Of a DNA stretch of 64,000 nucleotides, positions 1-9,000 are shown piece after piece. The stretch covers positions 434,001 to 498,000 of the forward strand of contig CAWHGF010000002.1 of assembly GCA_963828825.1 (NCBI GenBank), read 5' to 3'. The translations under genes were made by a program, and so were the position numbers. The notes beneath the pieces were generated by a model. It was not told where the DNA came from. It saw only the letters and a program-made list of their open reading frames with translations, and did not search any database. Each line of letters begins with the position of its first letter. Positions within the stretch are counted from its first letter, which is position 1. This stretch comes from Bog-473 sp963828825. GTDB lineage: Bacteria; Actinomycetota; Acidimicrobiia; Acidimicrobiales; RAAP-2.

Positions 1-210
1 GATGCCATGCGCGGCGGCGGTCATGGCGGGGAGAAGGCGGACCGTTCTCTCGTGCGCCGTCTGCGTGCCATTGGTGTCGGGTGGGCGAATCAGGGGGAAG
101 CCCGGTGGGCCGAGTTCCAGCAGCGGCAACGATCCGAGGAGCGGCAGCTCGGCAACGAGGAGTGGTACAGCCGGACGGAGCAGGATATGGAGCGATGGGA
201 AGCGTGGTAA
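1..210 (+). CDS. C-terminal part of an unidentified charged protein (5' end outside window)
   Basis: The frame is open from the left edge; the first ATG is at base 7, so this is either a 67-aa protein or the tail of a longer one. The C-terminal half is rich in Glu, Arg, Gln and Trp and probably helical. Codons are strongly GC-ending, which supports real coding. It stops 7 bp before the integrase start, so the two may be co-transcribed, as small excision or replication-accessory genes often are with integrases. I do not recognise the family. Confidence 0.45.
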   Translation, partial: DAMRGGGHGGEKADRSLVRRLRAIGVGWANQGEARWAEFQQRQRSEERQLGNEEWYSRTEQDMERWEAW

Positions 211-217
211 GGCGACC

Positions 218-1318
218 ATGAAGCGACGACAGTTTGGATCGGTGCGCAGGCTCCCCTCGGGGCGGTGGCAGGCCAGCTACTGGCACCTCGGCCGCCGGCA
301 CATCGCCGAGGTCACGTTGCTCACCAAGGCCGACGCCAACGCCTACCTGGCGGCGATGGAGACCCAGATCCGGCGGGGCAGCTGGATCGATCCCTGGGGC
401 GCTCAGATCGGCTTCGCCGACTGGACTGAGGAGTGGAAGGCGACCATCGTCGACCTGCGACCATCGACAAAGGCCCGTGACCTCGGGTACCTCCAGCGCT
501 ACGTCCTACCCCGCTTCGGATCGCTCGAGCTCGGTGAGATCGACCACATGATGGTGCGGTCGTGGGTGGCCAAGCTCGGTGCGTCGGGCCTGGCGCCGTC
601 GACCACGACCAAGGCGGCCCAGCTCCTCAGCAAGATCATGCGCTCGGCCGTGCAGGCGGGCTTCCTCCCGAAATCGCCATGCGACGGCGTACGGCTGCCC
701 CGCATTGAGCGAGTGGAGATGCGCTTCCTCGATCCGGGCGAGGTGATGGCGCTGGCCGACGCCATGGACCCGCGCTACCGAGCGACCGTTCTGCTTGCCG
801 CCTACGGCGGGCTGCGAGCCGGCGAGCTGTTCGGGTTGCGTGCCAAGCGGGTGGATCCGCTGCGCCGCACGGTCACCATCGCCGAGACGGTGGTCGATGT
901 CGGCGGCCATCCCTACTTCGGGCCACCCAAGACCCGGGCCGGCCATCGCAGCGTCCCACTCCCCCGGGTGGCGGCCGACCCGCTGGCCGAACACCTGCGC
1001 ACCTACGACCGCCAGCCCGACGACCTCGTCTTCACCGCCCCCGAGGGCGGACCGGTGCAGCTCAACGTCTGGCGGCAGCGCTTCTGGGCCCCTGGCGTGC
1101 GACACGCCGGGCTGGCGCACCTGCGGCCGCACGACCTGCGGCACACCGCGGTGGCGTTGTGGATGGCAGCCGGGGCGAACCCGAAGGAAGTTGCCGCACG
1201 AGCGGGACACACGTCGGTGAGCTTCACCCTCGACCGCTACGGGCACCTGCTACCGGGCTCCGAGCGACGCGCTCGACGCGCTCGACGCGCTGGCGGAGGG
1301 CGCACAACCGACGGCTGA
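218..1318 (+). CDS. tyrosine recombinase (phage-type integrase)
   Basis: A 366-aa site-specific recombinase that would catalyse integration and excision of the element to its left. The N-terminal ~60 residues resemble an arm-binding domain, residues ~65-150 the SAM-like core-binding domain, and the rest the catalytic domain. Visible catalytic residues are Arg200 ('GLRAGEL'), His305 and Arg308 ('HDLRH'), His331 ('GHTS') and the Tyr341 nucleophile ('DRYGH'). The Arg-rich C terminus is encoded by 9-bp repeats. I chose ATG 218 because the longer upstream frame overlaps the preceding gene. The stop lies 131 bp before the 3'-half copy of tRNA-Val, a usual place for an integrase beside its attachment site. 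It reads toward that site and lies outside the repeat-bounded defence island. Confidence 0.9.
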   Translation: MKRRQFGSVRRLPSGRWQASYWHLGRRHIAEVTLLTKADANAYLAAMETQIRRGSWIDPWGAQIGFADWTEEWKATIVDLRPSTKARDLGYLQRYVLPRFGSLELGEIDHMMVRSWVAKLGASGLAPSTTTKAAQLLSKIMRSAVQAGFLPKSPCDGVRLPRIERVEMRFLDPGEVMALADAMDPRYRATVLLAAYGGLRAGELFGLRAKRVDPLRRTVTIAETVVDVGGHPYFGPPKTRAGHRSVPLPRVAADPLAEHLRTYDRQPDDLVFTAPEGGPVQLNVWRQRFWAPGVRHAGLAHLRPHDLRHTAVALWMAAGANPKEVAARAGHTSVSFTLDRYGHLLPGSERRARRARRAGGGRTTDG

Positions 1319-1351
1319 GGTCACGCGCGACGGCGACGACGCGTCGAGTGC

Positions 1352-1377
1352 GCGCGAAAAAACGATTTCGTTCGCGC
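1352..1377 (+). terminator. possible hairpin downstream of integrase
   Basis: A GCGCG/CGCGC outer stem and an AACGA/TCGTT inner stem are separated by an A-rich bulge on one side. It lies 33 bp after the integrase stop. There is no U-tract, so a terminator is only one reading; a structured region next to the attachment site is another. Confidence 0.3.
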
Positions 1378-1449
1378 ACGTAGCGCGCACGCCGGACCAC
1401 CGTGACGAGAGTGTCAGCGACACGCAAGGCGCTGACCAGGACGAACAGA

Positions 1450-1492
1450 GTGGGCGCTGCGGGACTCGAACCCACGACCTCAGCCGTGTGAA
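1450..1492 (-). repeat. left att-like repeat: 43-bp copy of the tRNA-Val 3' half
   Basis: Identical over 43 bp to 11720-11762, which is the T-arm, variable loop, 3' anticodon stem and most of the anticodon loop of tRNA-Val(CAC). After it the sequence departs from a tRNA (no D arm or 5' acceptor), so this is a remnant created by integration and not a functional tRNA. It marks the left boundary of the island that carries AbiE and the Wadjet-like operon. Confidence 0.88.
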
Positions 1493-1975
1493 AGCGTTTC
1501 CCCTGGTCAGATGGGTTGTTTCTATTAGGCGATAGACGACGTGAGCAGGTACTCGTGTAGATCGCAGACGACACCTCACGACACCATTTGGTACCCGTTG
1601 TAGGACAATCTTTAGGACAAGGCTCCCCCATTTTTCGTGGAGTCAGCGCCACGCGCGTCGCAGCTCACTCGAGGCGGTAGAGATGTTCCTGACATAAGCC
1701 TCGATCCGGCTGAGGGCGGAAGCGCAAGCGACGGGGCTGCCTTGGCTGCGGTTGTCCTGGTCGGCACTCTCCTGGGTTCAGCATTTGGGCTGTCGTCGGG
1801 CGATCCCATTGCTGCAATCGTCGTCGTTATCGGTGCGGGCGGGCTGAGCCTGTTTTTCGGGTGGGGCCCGAACAAGCTCGAACCCGGAATGCCGTCTGCG
1901 GGCTGGTCTACCCGATCTGACTCTCCGGCCCGGGTGACCGATCGGGGCTTGGCAGGCCGGTCGGCTACGCCGGGG
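1493..1975. other. 483 bp without a confident gene; possible membrane-protein remnant
   Basis: Between the left att copy and the AbiEii stop. A plus-strand frame from about 1637 encodes two hydrophobic stretches (around 1735-1800 and 1807-1865) that could be membrane helices, but it then runs antisense through abiEii without stopping. At most this is a truncated or eroded small membrane-protein gene. The proximal 130 bp hold short direct repeats, listed separately. Confidence 0.25.
1568..1620. promoter_or_regulatory. paired 8-bp direct repeats beside the att copy (possible integrase arm sites)
   Basis: Two pairs are visible: ACGACACC at 1568-1575 and 1578-1585 (10-bp period), and TAGGACAA at 1601-1608 and 1613-1620 (12-bp period). 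Near-helical spacing within 130 bp of a recombination core is typical of integrase arm-type sites, but nothing here shows binding directly. Confidence 0.35.
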
Positions 1976-2905
1976 TCAGGTCCACGATCGAGTTACCGGG
2001 TCCCACGATGCCGTATCCAATACTTCGTCCCCGGTGACGAGTGGGTCCATATAGGCGAAGAGGGCCTCAAGCACTTCAGCGAAGGATTCCGGGAGTCTGT
2101 CGCCGAGCTCAAGGCGGTTACGCCAGCGAAGATAGCGGGCTTGGCCGAGTTCAGCGAACCCTTCGAGGGTGAGACGGGCCGGCGTGAGTTCCACATCGCG
2201 AAAGCGAGCCACTTCGGCGAGGGAGCCACGTGCCGCCTCGGCCGAGTACGAATGCTGGCCGGTCAGCTGGTAGATGTCACCGAAATCCCGCCATCGCGTA
2301 TTTGCAGTAGCTCGCTGCAATGCAGTGACGGCCTTCTCGGCCAAGACCATCGTCATTGGATAGCCCAGCAGCCGAATCTCGCCTCCGAGGAGCTTTGGCA
2401 GTTCGATCTCATTAGGTGCCGGCCAGATGGGATCGCCCACATTGACGTCGACGTGAAAAGGCTCGACGGCTGTCGCGAGCTTGGCGCGAAGGGTGACCCT
2501 GACGCCGCTGTACTCGTCCTCCTCCCGAATCGATTCGGCGGTGACGGCACTGACATCGAAGACGAGACCGTCATCGTCGTCACCAGACAACTGGATCCGA
2601 CCGATTTCGATGACAAGAGTTCTGACTTCTTCGACCTCGTTGGATCGGTTCTTGATGGCAAAGTCGATATCAGCCGTTGGGCGCCGGAGTGCATAGGCCG
2701 CCAACAACACGCCACCCTTGAGGATGAGGTCATCGGCATAGGCCGAGATGGCCAACCGGGCCAAGAACCCCTCGAGCGCGTAGAGGCGTAGGTACTCGGC
2801 CGTTGTCCGACCGTCCGTCTTGGCGAGAGCGCGAAGTGACAGGAACGCGTGACCGTCGACGGTGGCGTGTGACGGGGAAGCCGAACGCTGTCCGGCGTCA
2901 GTCAT
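1976..2905 (-). CDS. abiEii: AbiEii-family nucleotidyltransferase toxin
   Basis: A 309-aa protein of the AbiEii/AbiGii (DUF1814) family, the toxin half of type IV toxin-antitoxin and abortive-infection systems. The nucleotidyltransferase core is visible as 'LKGGVLLAAY' (Gly64-Gly65) followed by 'TADIDFAI', giving the two metal-binding Asp residues 79 and 81. Known relatives transfer NTPs to RNA substrates such as tRNA; the substrate here is unknown. I chose ATG 2905 because it overlaps the AbiEi stop (ATGA), as expected for coupled translation of toxin after antitoxin. An upstream in-frame start would extend into abiEi. The key motifs look intact, so the toxin is probably functional. Confidence 0.9.
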   Translation of the reverse strand: MTDAGQRSASPSHATVDGHAFLSLRALAKTDGRTTAEYLRLYALEGFLARLAISAYADDLILKGGVLLAAYALRRPTADIDFAIKNRSNEVEEVRTLVIEIGRIQLSGDDDDGLVFDVSAVTAESIREEDEYSGVRVTLRAKLATAVEPFHVDVNVGDPIWPAPNEIELPKLLGGEIRLLGYPMTMVLAEKAVTALQRATANTRWRDFGDIYQLTGQHSYSAEAARGSLAEVARFRDVELTPARLTLEGFAELGQARYLRWRNRLELGDRLPESFAEVLEALFAYMDPLVTGDEVLDTASWDPVTRSWT

Positions 2906-3474
2906 ATCAAGATCTCGAGCGAAGACCGGATGGCCGTCTGAGTGCGAGGGAACCGTCGCGACATTTGGAGCAGCCCAGCCGGCGATCCGCCCGCCCGCAG
3001 CCACCTCCGGAGGGCTTCGTTGGCGGTCTCTGGCCCGAGTTGGGACCGGAAGCGAAAGGCATCGATGATGGACCGCTCGGGGTTGTAGAGCCCAATGCGG
3101 GTGTCGCCGTCGAGGACGATCTCATCCCGGCCGACACTGAAGGTTCCGGTATCGAAACTGTGCCAGTGGATCGAAAGGTGCCCGTGTGGGTGCCATGTCC
3201 CGCGAGGGAGTGCGATGTCATGGCGTGACGGGATTAGGTCGGTGAGGTCGTGACGTGAGAGGGCCGATGTGAGACAGAGGGTCGCCATCGGGGACCGTTG
3301 GGCAACCGCCAAGAGGTCGAGATCGCCCAAGGGGGCGTCGTGGCGCCGGTAAAGGCCCCGCGCTATGGGCTCAAGCTGCCCGGAGTCCCTGAGCCTGTAC
3401 AGCGAATGCTTTGAGAGGCCAGCCTTGCGGGCCTCTGTGTAGGTAAATGTGTCTGGAAGGTCAGTTAGTGGCAT
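2902..3474 (-). CDS. abiEi: AbiEi-family antitoxin / transcriptional autorepressor
   Basis: A 190-aa antitoxin. Residues ~5-45 form the N-terminal winged helix typical of AbiEi ('YTEARKAGLSKHSLYRL', then a basic 'GLYRR' wing), followed by the C-terminal antitoxin domain. ATG 3474 is preferred over an upstream start because a GGAGA ribosome-binding site lies 6 bp upstream. In characterised AbiE systems this protein represses its own promoter through inverted repeats, and a strong inverted repeat lies immediately upstream here. It overlaps abiEii by 4 bp. Confidence 0.9.
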   Translation of the reverse strand: MPLTDLPDTFTYTEARKAGLSKHSLYRLRDSGQLEPIARGLYRRHDAPLGDLDLLAVAQRSPMATLCLTSALSRHDLTDLIPSRHDIALPRGTWHPHGHLSIHWHSFDTGTFSVGRDEIVLDGDTRIGLYNPERSIIDAFRFRSQLGPETANEALRRWLRAGGSPAGLLQMSRRFPRTQTAIRSSLEILI

Positions 3475-3492
3475 GGCGTTTCTCCTCGGAAC

Positions 3493-3527
3493 AATCCTAT
3501 ACATATACCCCCTTTATGTAAAGGATT
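3493..3527 (-). promoter_or_regulatory. abiE promoter with overlapping palindromic AbiEi operator
   Basis: Two 13-bp arms match at 12 of 13 positions (3493-3505 and 3515-3527, core AATCCTNTACATA) around a 9-bp spacer. Read on the minus strand, the palindrome contains a -35-like TTTACA (3517-3522) and a -10-like TAGGAT (3494-3499) 17 bp apart, giving a start near 3487 and a short leader containing the GGAGA site. The promoter is therefore embedded in the palindrome, the arrangement expected for autorepression by AbiEi. Confidence 0.7.
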
Positions 3528-3839
3528 ATTCCGGTCCAACTCGAAGACTCCCTCCTGTCGGGCGGCGCCCGCTGAGCGTCGACCCGTCCGTCGAGACCAT
3601 GCGACCCAGTGGTCGGCGCATTTGCCCAGAACAGAAGGATCGGAGAGCACCCAGCAGGGGTTCTACCCAAGCCAACGATCTCACAGAAGCTGAGGATGTT
3701 CGGCGGTCGCACGATGCCCTCGCTGCGCGCACAGGACCGCAGGGCCTGGGTCCGGGCCGAAAACGCGCACCGGCATGTCACACTTGTCGGCGCCGGAGCG
3801 CTTTGCCTCGCTCACTGTCACCTGGCCCGGAGGCTGTTC
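3528..3839. other. intergenic region between divergent abiE and Wadjet-like operons
   Basis: About 310 bp. It must hold the promoter of the Wadjet-like operon, but I see no convincing -10/-35 pair, terminator or RNA. Open frames crossing it have poor codon bias and no ribosome-binding sites. The GGAGG of the first operon gene is at its right end. Confidence 0.4.
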
Positions 3840-5309
3840 ATGACCACGGCGGAAGAAGATGGCAGCCGAGGGGGGTCTGAGCCGGCGTCCGACGACCCTT
3901 TTGCCTCACCGGACCCTTCGCGGGCCAATCGTGTCCGGGCCCTGATCTGCACTGAGCCGCTCCACGATCTCCAGGCCAATCGCGGGCGGCGGGGCCCGCT
4001 GTTCGCCGTTCTCGACTGCTACGACATCGCGCTGGCGACGATCGACTTCGTGGTGGACCACATGGGCTTCGACTCGGGCGCCGAGCCCACAGCGGTCCTC
4101 GATTTCATCGGCGGCGAGATTGCGAACCAGGCACCGGGTTTCGACGCCGATGCCATCGGCGAAGCAGCTGTCGTGATCAACGAGACCCTGATCAGGCCCC
4201 AGCGTGGCTCCTACCAAGATGCCGGCGATCCGACGCGTCGCCCCTTCGATTTCCAGCTCCTGCGTGAGGAGCCGTCGCCCGAGGGTGTCCGGGTGGCAGC
4301 GACAAACGAAGCCATCAACGTGCTCGTCGGAGCTCTCGACACCGACGTGGCCTCGGCTCATTCAGCCGCTGACGCCAAGGTGGCCTCTCTCGTCAATCGC
4401 AAGCGCTTCAACGAAGCGGAACTTGCCGCGCGCGAGGCCCGCATCCGATCCATCCAGTACACAGCAGAAGTCCGTCGCATCATCGCCGACACCAAGCTCG
4501 ACGTGCGTCGGGCGGGGTGGGGCGACCGCGTTCCCGACCGCCTGAACGAGATCCTCGAAGTGCTCACCGAGCGCACCCACGCCGAATCCAAGATACTCGA
4601 GGCCATGCGCAACACTCGGGACAACGCGGAGATCGAAGAGCACTCGCGGGTTGCGGCTCGCCTCGTCGCTGTGGTCGAAGACTGCTTCGATCGTCACCGG
4701 GACCTGCACAACCGGGTGATGGAGGCCACTGAGACCTTCTTCAGCGAGCAGGAGCGTCAGGGCTTCCGGTCCGATCTCGCGCTGCGGGCGGTCGACCCCT
4801 ACTCCGAGCTGCTGGCTCCGATCTGTGCCGGGACCGTCGGCGAGACCGCCGATGTCATCGAGCGTTTCGCAACCCTGTCGTGGGGAGCGATCCCTTACAA
4901 AGTGGCCTCCCTCGACCAGCTTCTCGAGCGGCTCTTGGCCGAAGTGCGCGAGATCACGCCATGGGCCGGGGAAGTCCCCGACGAAGAGTTCGACAACGTC
5001 TTTGACCCGAGGCGCTTCACCCAGTTAGCTCGAGATGCCGCAGACGACGTCTTCGCTGAGATCGACGAGCCCGTCCGCCTCAGCGAACTCAGCGCTCAGC
5101 TGCGATCCGCCGGTGATCCCGAAGCCGCCGAGCTCTTGACCTACTTCGCCTACGCCGCAACCGGATTTGACGACGAGGTGCTGCGCAGCGGTCGCCCAGT
5201 CGTCGCCGCCGCGCCCGAGGGCGAGCTCGACGACGAGCTCTTCAGTGGTCCGGACCTGGTGCTGGGCCGGCTTCGCCCAGACGTCGCGGCACTAGGGGCG
5301 GGATCGTGA
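3840..5309 (+). CDS. JetA-like kleisin subunit of a Wadjet-like system
   Basis: A 489-aa, mostly helical acidic protein. After a disordered ~28-residue start come an N-terminal domain (residues ~30-150), a long charged helical middle ('RIIADTKLDVRRAGWGDRVP', residues ~215-300) and an acidic C-terminal region. Position as first gene before a small winged-helix gene, an SMC-like ATPase and a Toprim protein matches JetA, the kleisin that bridges ATPase heads. I do not recognise DUF3375 or TIGR02677 sequence signatures, so the call rests on gene order, size and helical character. ATG 3840 is chosen for its GGAGG site 6 bp upstream; the longer frame has none. It overlaps the next gene by 4 bp (GTGA). 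Confidence 0.7.
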   Translation: MTTAEEDGSRGGSEPASDDPFASPDPSRANRVRALICTEPLHDLQANRGRRGPLFAVLDCYDIALATIDFVVDHMGFDSGAEPTAVLDFIGGEIANQAPGFDADAIGEAAVVINETLIRPQRGSYQDAGDPTRRPFDFQLLREEPSPEGVRVAATNEAINVLVGALDTDVASAHSAADAKVASLVNRKRFNEAELAAREARIRSIQYTAEVRRIIADTKLDVRRAGWGDRVPDRLNEILEVLTERTHAESKILEAMRNTRDNAEIEEHSRVAARLVAVVEDCFDRHRDLHNRVMEATETFFSEQERQGFRSDLALRAVDPYSELLAPICAGTVGETADVIERFATLSWGAIPYKVASLDQLLERLLAEVREITPWAGEVPDEEFDNVFDPRRFTQLARDAADDVFAEIDEPVRLSELSAQLRSAGDPEAAELLTYFAYAATGFDDEVLRSGRPVVAAAPEGELDDELFSGPDLVLGRLRPDVAALGAGS

Positions 5310-6067
5310 TCGACATAGCGAGCTCGACGGCAGCAGACGCCGGTCGCCTGATCGGTTACGGCATCCAGGCCGCAAAATTCCGCCCGTCGCGCGACGCCGA
5401 TTACAAAGACCTGGTCCTGCGTTTCCTGGCCGACCGCGACTTCGAACGCCTCGTGGCGGCGATCGCCGGAGGCCAGGGGTTGAGCGTCGTCGCCTGCGAC
5501 AGGGTTGAGGGCCTCATCTTGGCTCCCACGCCCGAATCGATCTATGGGATCCGCCTGGCCGACTACATCGGCGTTGAAAGCGCAGAGATTCGCCTTTTGC
5601 ACGGGATCGTCCAGCTTGGCATCGCTGTCACCGCCTACCCGACAGCCAGCGCCCTCGAGGATACGACCCACATCAGCTCCGTCTCGGCCACCCAGGTCTA
5701 CGACCGTCTCATGCACCTGGCCGAGGAGTGCCGCCGTCGGGCCGGTCGTGACGATCCACCCGTGGATGATCCCGAGGCCGAGCGGATCTGGCACCTGCTC
5801 CTTCGATTGCGCCCGACCGACACAACGCCCGACGAGCGTGACACCCCCTACAACGTCATGGGGGCGATCCGCAAGGCGCTGCGCTGGCTGACCGAGCGTG
5901 GCCTGGCCGAAGAGGTACAGGGCACACCCGACACCTGGAGATTGCGCGAGCGTTACCGCCTCGGCGTGGTGGCGGCTTCAGCAGGAGCGTTCGAGGCACT
6001 CCAGTCACTGGGCGCACGATCACATGAAGAGGTCGAGGGCGCACCGGCCGGTGAGGTCCAGCACTGA
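5306..6067 (+). CDS. JetB-like winged-helix (KITE-type) subunit
   Basis: A 253-aa protein. Its C-terminal part has a winged-helix pattern ('NVMGAIRKALRWLTERGLAEE' shortened here to the core NVMGAIRKALRWL at ~190, followed by a strand 'TWRLRERYRLGV'). The size and position between the kleisin-like and SMC-like genes match JetB/MukE/MksE, which dimerise and bind the kleisin. The start is GTG 5306, overlapping the previous stop; its own stop overlaps the next ATG (TGATG). It is not recognisable as DUF4194 from sequence alone, so homology is inferred from context. Confidence 0.68.
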   Translation: MIDIASSTAADAGRLIGYGIQAAKFRPSRDADYKDLVLRFLADRDFERLVAAIAGGQGLSVVACDRVEGLILAPTPESIYGIRLADYIGVESAEIRLLHGIVQLGIAVTAYPTASALEDTTHISSVSATQVYDRLMHLAEECRRRAGRDDPPVDDPEAERIWHLLLRLRPTDTTPDERDTPYNVMGAIRKALRWLTERGLAEEVQGTPDTWRLRERYRLGVVAASAGAFEALQSLGARSHEEVEGAPAGEVQH

Positions 6068-9000
6068 TGTACCGCCTGGCCCGCATCCGCTGCACCGGTA
6101 TCGGCCCGGCCGATGCTCGCTTCGATCAGCCTTCGCCCGAGCTCGCACCATTTGAGGTGAGCTGCCTGGACGCATCCGACGAGCCGTCCGATACCTTGCT
6201 CTGGCTCGAGAACGGCGGAGGCAAGACGGTGTTCTTGGCCCTGCTCTTCCATGTGCTGCGCCCTGACCGGGCCCCGCTCATAGGAGGTGACGGTGACGGC
6301 GTCCCCGGCAAGCAACGCCGGCGAGGAGCGATCGACGAGTACCTCCTGAGCGGCGATGTCGGCCACGTGCTGTGCGAATGGATGGCCGATGATTCCGACG
6401 TACGTCTGATCACCGGTTTGGTGGCTGAAAAGCGCGGCAGCGGGGTCGTCCGGAGCTGGTACATGCTCGTCGTGCGCGACCAGGCGTTCTCGATCGACCA
6501 GATGGTCTTTTCCAACGAGGGGCGCCGGCTTCGGCCCGGCCCCTTCCTCGAATCTCTTCAAGAGATCGCACGCGCGTCGGCAACAGGGCGTCGGCGGCAC
6601 ATCGACTACTTCGGTGCGACCACGCAGAAGCAGTGGCTAGCCCTGCTGGCCGATCACGATCTCGACCCCACTCTCTTCGAGTACCAGGCGCTCATGAACC
6701 GCGCCGAGGGTCGCGCCGCCAGCCTCTTTCGCTTCCGTGACTCCGACGAGTTCATCGAGTTCTTCTTGAAGCTGACGATGAATCCCGATTCAGTCGACAA
6801 GCTCTCCGAAACGCTGAGTCGCGTGGCCGAGAAAGTGGCCGACCTCCCCCGCAAGGAACTCGATCTCGGTTACTGCACCGGAGCGGCGCAACGGCTCGAT
6901 GAATTGGCGAGTGCTTACCGAGACCACAACGCAGCCGCCGGCGATGCCGCTGACGCTCACGCTGATGCCGAGAGACTCGATGATGCCCTCGCTGCTGGGA
7001 TCGAAGACCTCGATGGACGATGCAGCGATGCCGAGGGCGATGTTGGCATCGCGGAGGAGCTCCAACGCGAAGCGGACAGAAACCGACGCGACGCAGACAC
7101 GAGGGCTGCAGCTCTGGCCATTGCGGCCGCCGACGCCAAGATCGCTGTCCTCAAGACCGAAGAGCACGAGGCTGCTCAGATCGCACGCAGTGCCGATCTG
7201 GTCGCCCGCGCCTGGGCCATTGTCCCCGAACTGGGTCGCAGAGATCGATTGCGTGGCGAGCAGAACGAGCTCAAGGTCGAACTCGACGATCAGTCTGCAC
7301 CGTTGCGCGATCGACGCAACACCCTGCTCTTTGCACTACGAGATCGGCTCTCTGCCGACCTTGCTTCGGAGCGAGAGACCTATGAGCTCGCGACGCACCG
7401 CGCCGAGGAACTCGAAGGGGAAGAAGAAGACGCCCGCAAGCGCCAGATGGCGGCTTTGGATTCTCGTACCCAAGCCGCTTCGAAGGCCGAGCTCCTCGAA
7501 GCGCGAGCAGCGGAAGGTACCGAGGCTCTCGACGACGCTCGAGCGCGAGGAATGCTGGGCGCGGCCGAGACTCCCAGCGAGGCGTTACGGCGGGCCAAGT
7601 ACAGTGCCGCCGAGGCCGAATCTGCTCTGGAAGGTGCCCGAGAGCTTCGACGCAATCTGGTTCTGCGTGTCCGAGAGGCGGGTGACGCCGCCAATGAGGC
7701 CAAGGAGGCAGCGCGTGAAGCCACCGGTGCCGCACAGCGAGCACGAGACATCGTCAGCGTGGCCGTCGATGAACGATCCGCCCTGGCCGAGACTGCGCTT
7801 GCCGTGGAGTTGGGCGGCGAGGGTGTCGACCTCGAACTTGTCGGCGCCGAGCTTGTCAGCCGTGCCAGCACCAAAGCACAAGAGCACAGGGCTGCTGCGG
7901 TCCGTACTGCCGCCGAATCCGATGACGACGAGCGGGCAGCGGCGTCGCTCGAGGCCCACCGCCTCCTCCCGGCCCGGCGCGAGGTGGAAACACTGTGTGC
8001 CGCGCTGGCCGGTGGCGGGATCCGTTCGGCGGTCCCCGGATGGCGCTACCTCGCGGAAGCAGTCCATTCTGCGCTTCACGACGAGGTAATCGCGGCCCAT
8101 CCCGCCCTTCTCGACGGCATCGTCGTTGCCGACAGCGACTTCACCGCCGCTCAGGATCTGCTGGCCGGAGCGGGGCCGGCTGCAGCCATCGTGCTCTCCG
8201 CCGGCAGCCTGTTGGCGTCAGCGGAGGCGCCCGGGTCCCGTGTCGGAGAATCAGAGGAGACCCCAGCACCAGAGCGAGCATGGGTGGTCCCCCCAGACCC
8301 CGCTCTCTTTGACCCGGCGGGCGCCGATGCGGCCCTCGAATCGCGTCGGGCCAAGTTGGCCGGCAGTGCCCAGCGGATCGCCGCCGAGGATGCTGCTGAG
8401 CAAAGCGCGCGCGCCTTCGTCGAGGCGCTGGATGCACACCTCGAACACTGGCCACCCGGTGCGCTCGAGACCGCCAGGGCGGTGGCCGAGGCCGCTGGGT
8501 CAGCCGCAACCTTCGCGCTGGATCGGGCCGCCCAAGCCCAGAGCGAGCATGCCAAGCTGGTTGTTGAGGCCGAAAATGCCGAAAGTGGCGTCAACGCTGC
8601 GCAGGATGCCAAGACGAAGTCGGGCCAGCTCGCCACCGTCTTGGAGAACCTCGAGTGGCAGATCCGTCAGGCCGCTCAAGCCGGCCGCGAGGCGGAGCAG
8701 CTGCGTGCCAGAGAGACCGAGGCACAGCTCGAGACCGACGCGGCGGACCTCGAGCGGATCCGAGCCCAGGACGCAGCGGCCGAACAACGTCAGCTCGCGC
8801 AACGCGCAGAACAGGCAACCGCCGGCCTCACCCAGTCACTGGCCGACTTGCCCGATCCCGGCGAGGCGTCCGTCGCTGGAGTGGACGGCGTCATGGCTGC
8901 AGAGTCGCTCACAGAGCTGCGTAGCCGCTTCGCCGAAGCCGATCGGCTCTTGACCTCTGCCATCTCAGAGTCGCAAGTGGCACAGCGACTCGCGCACGTC

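Noticed and set aside
1450..1492. A second functional tRNA-Val gene
   Set aside because: Only the 3' half is present; the D arm, 5' acceptor and 5' anticodon stem are missing.
1637..2791. Plus-strand 384-aa frame across the left end of the island
   Set aside because: Most of it is antisense to abiEii. Only the first part could be a remnant membrane gene, recorded as low confidence.
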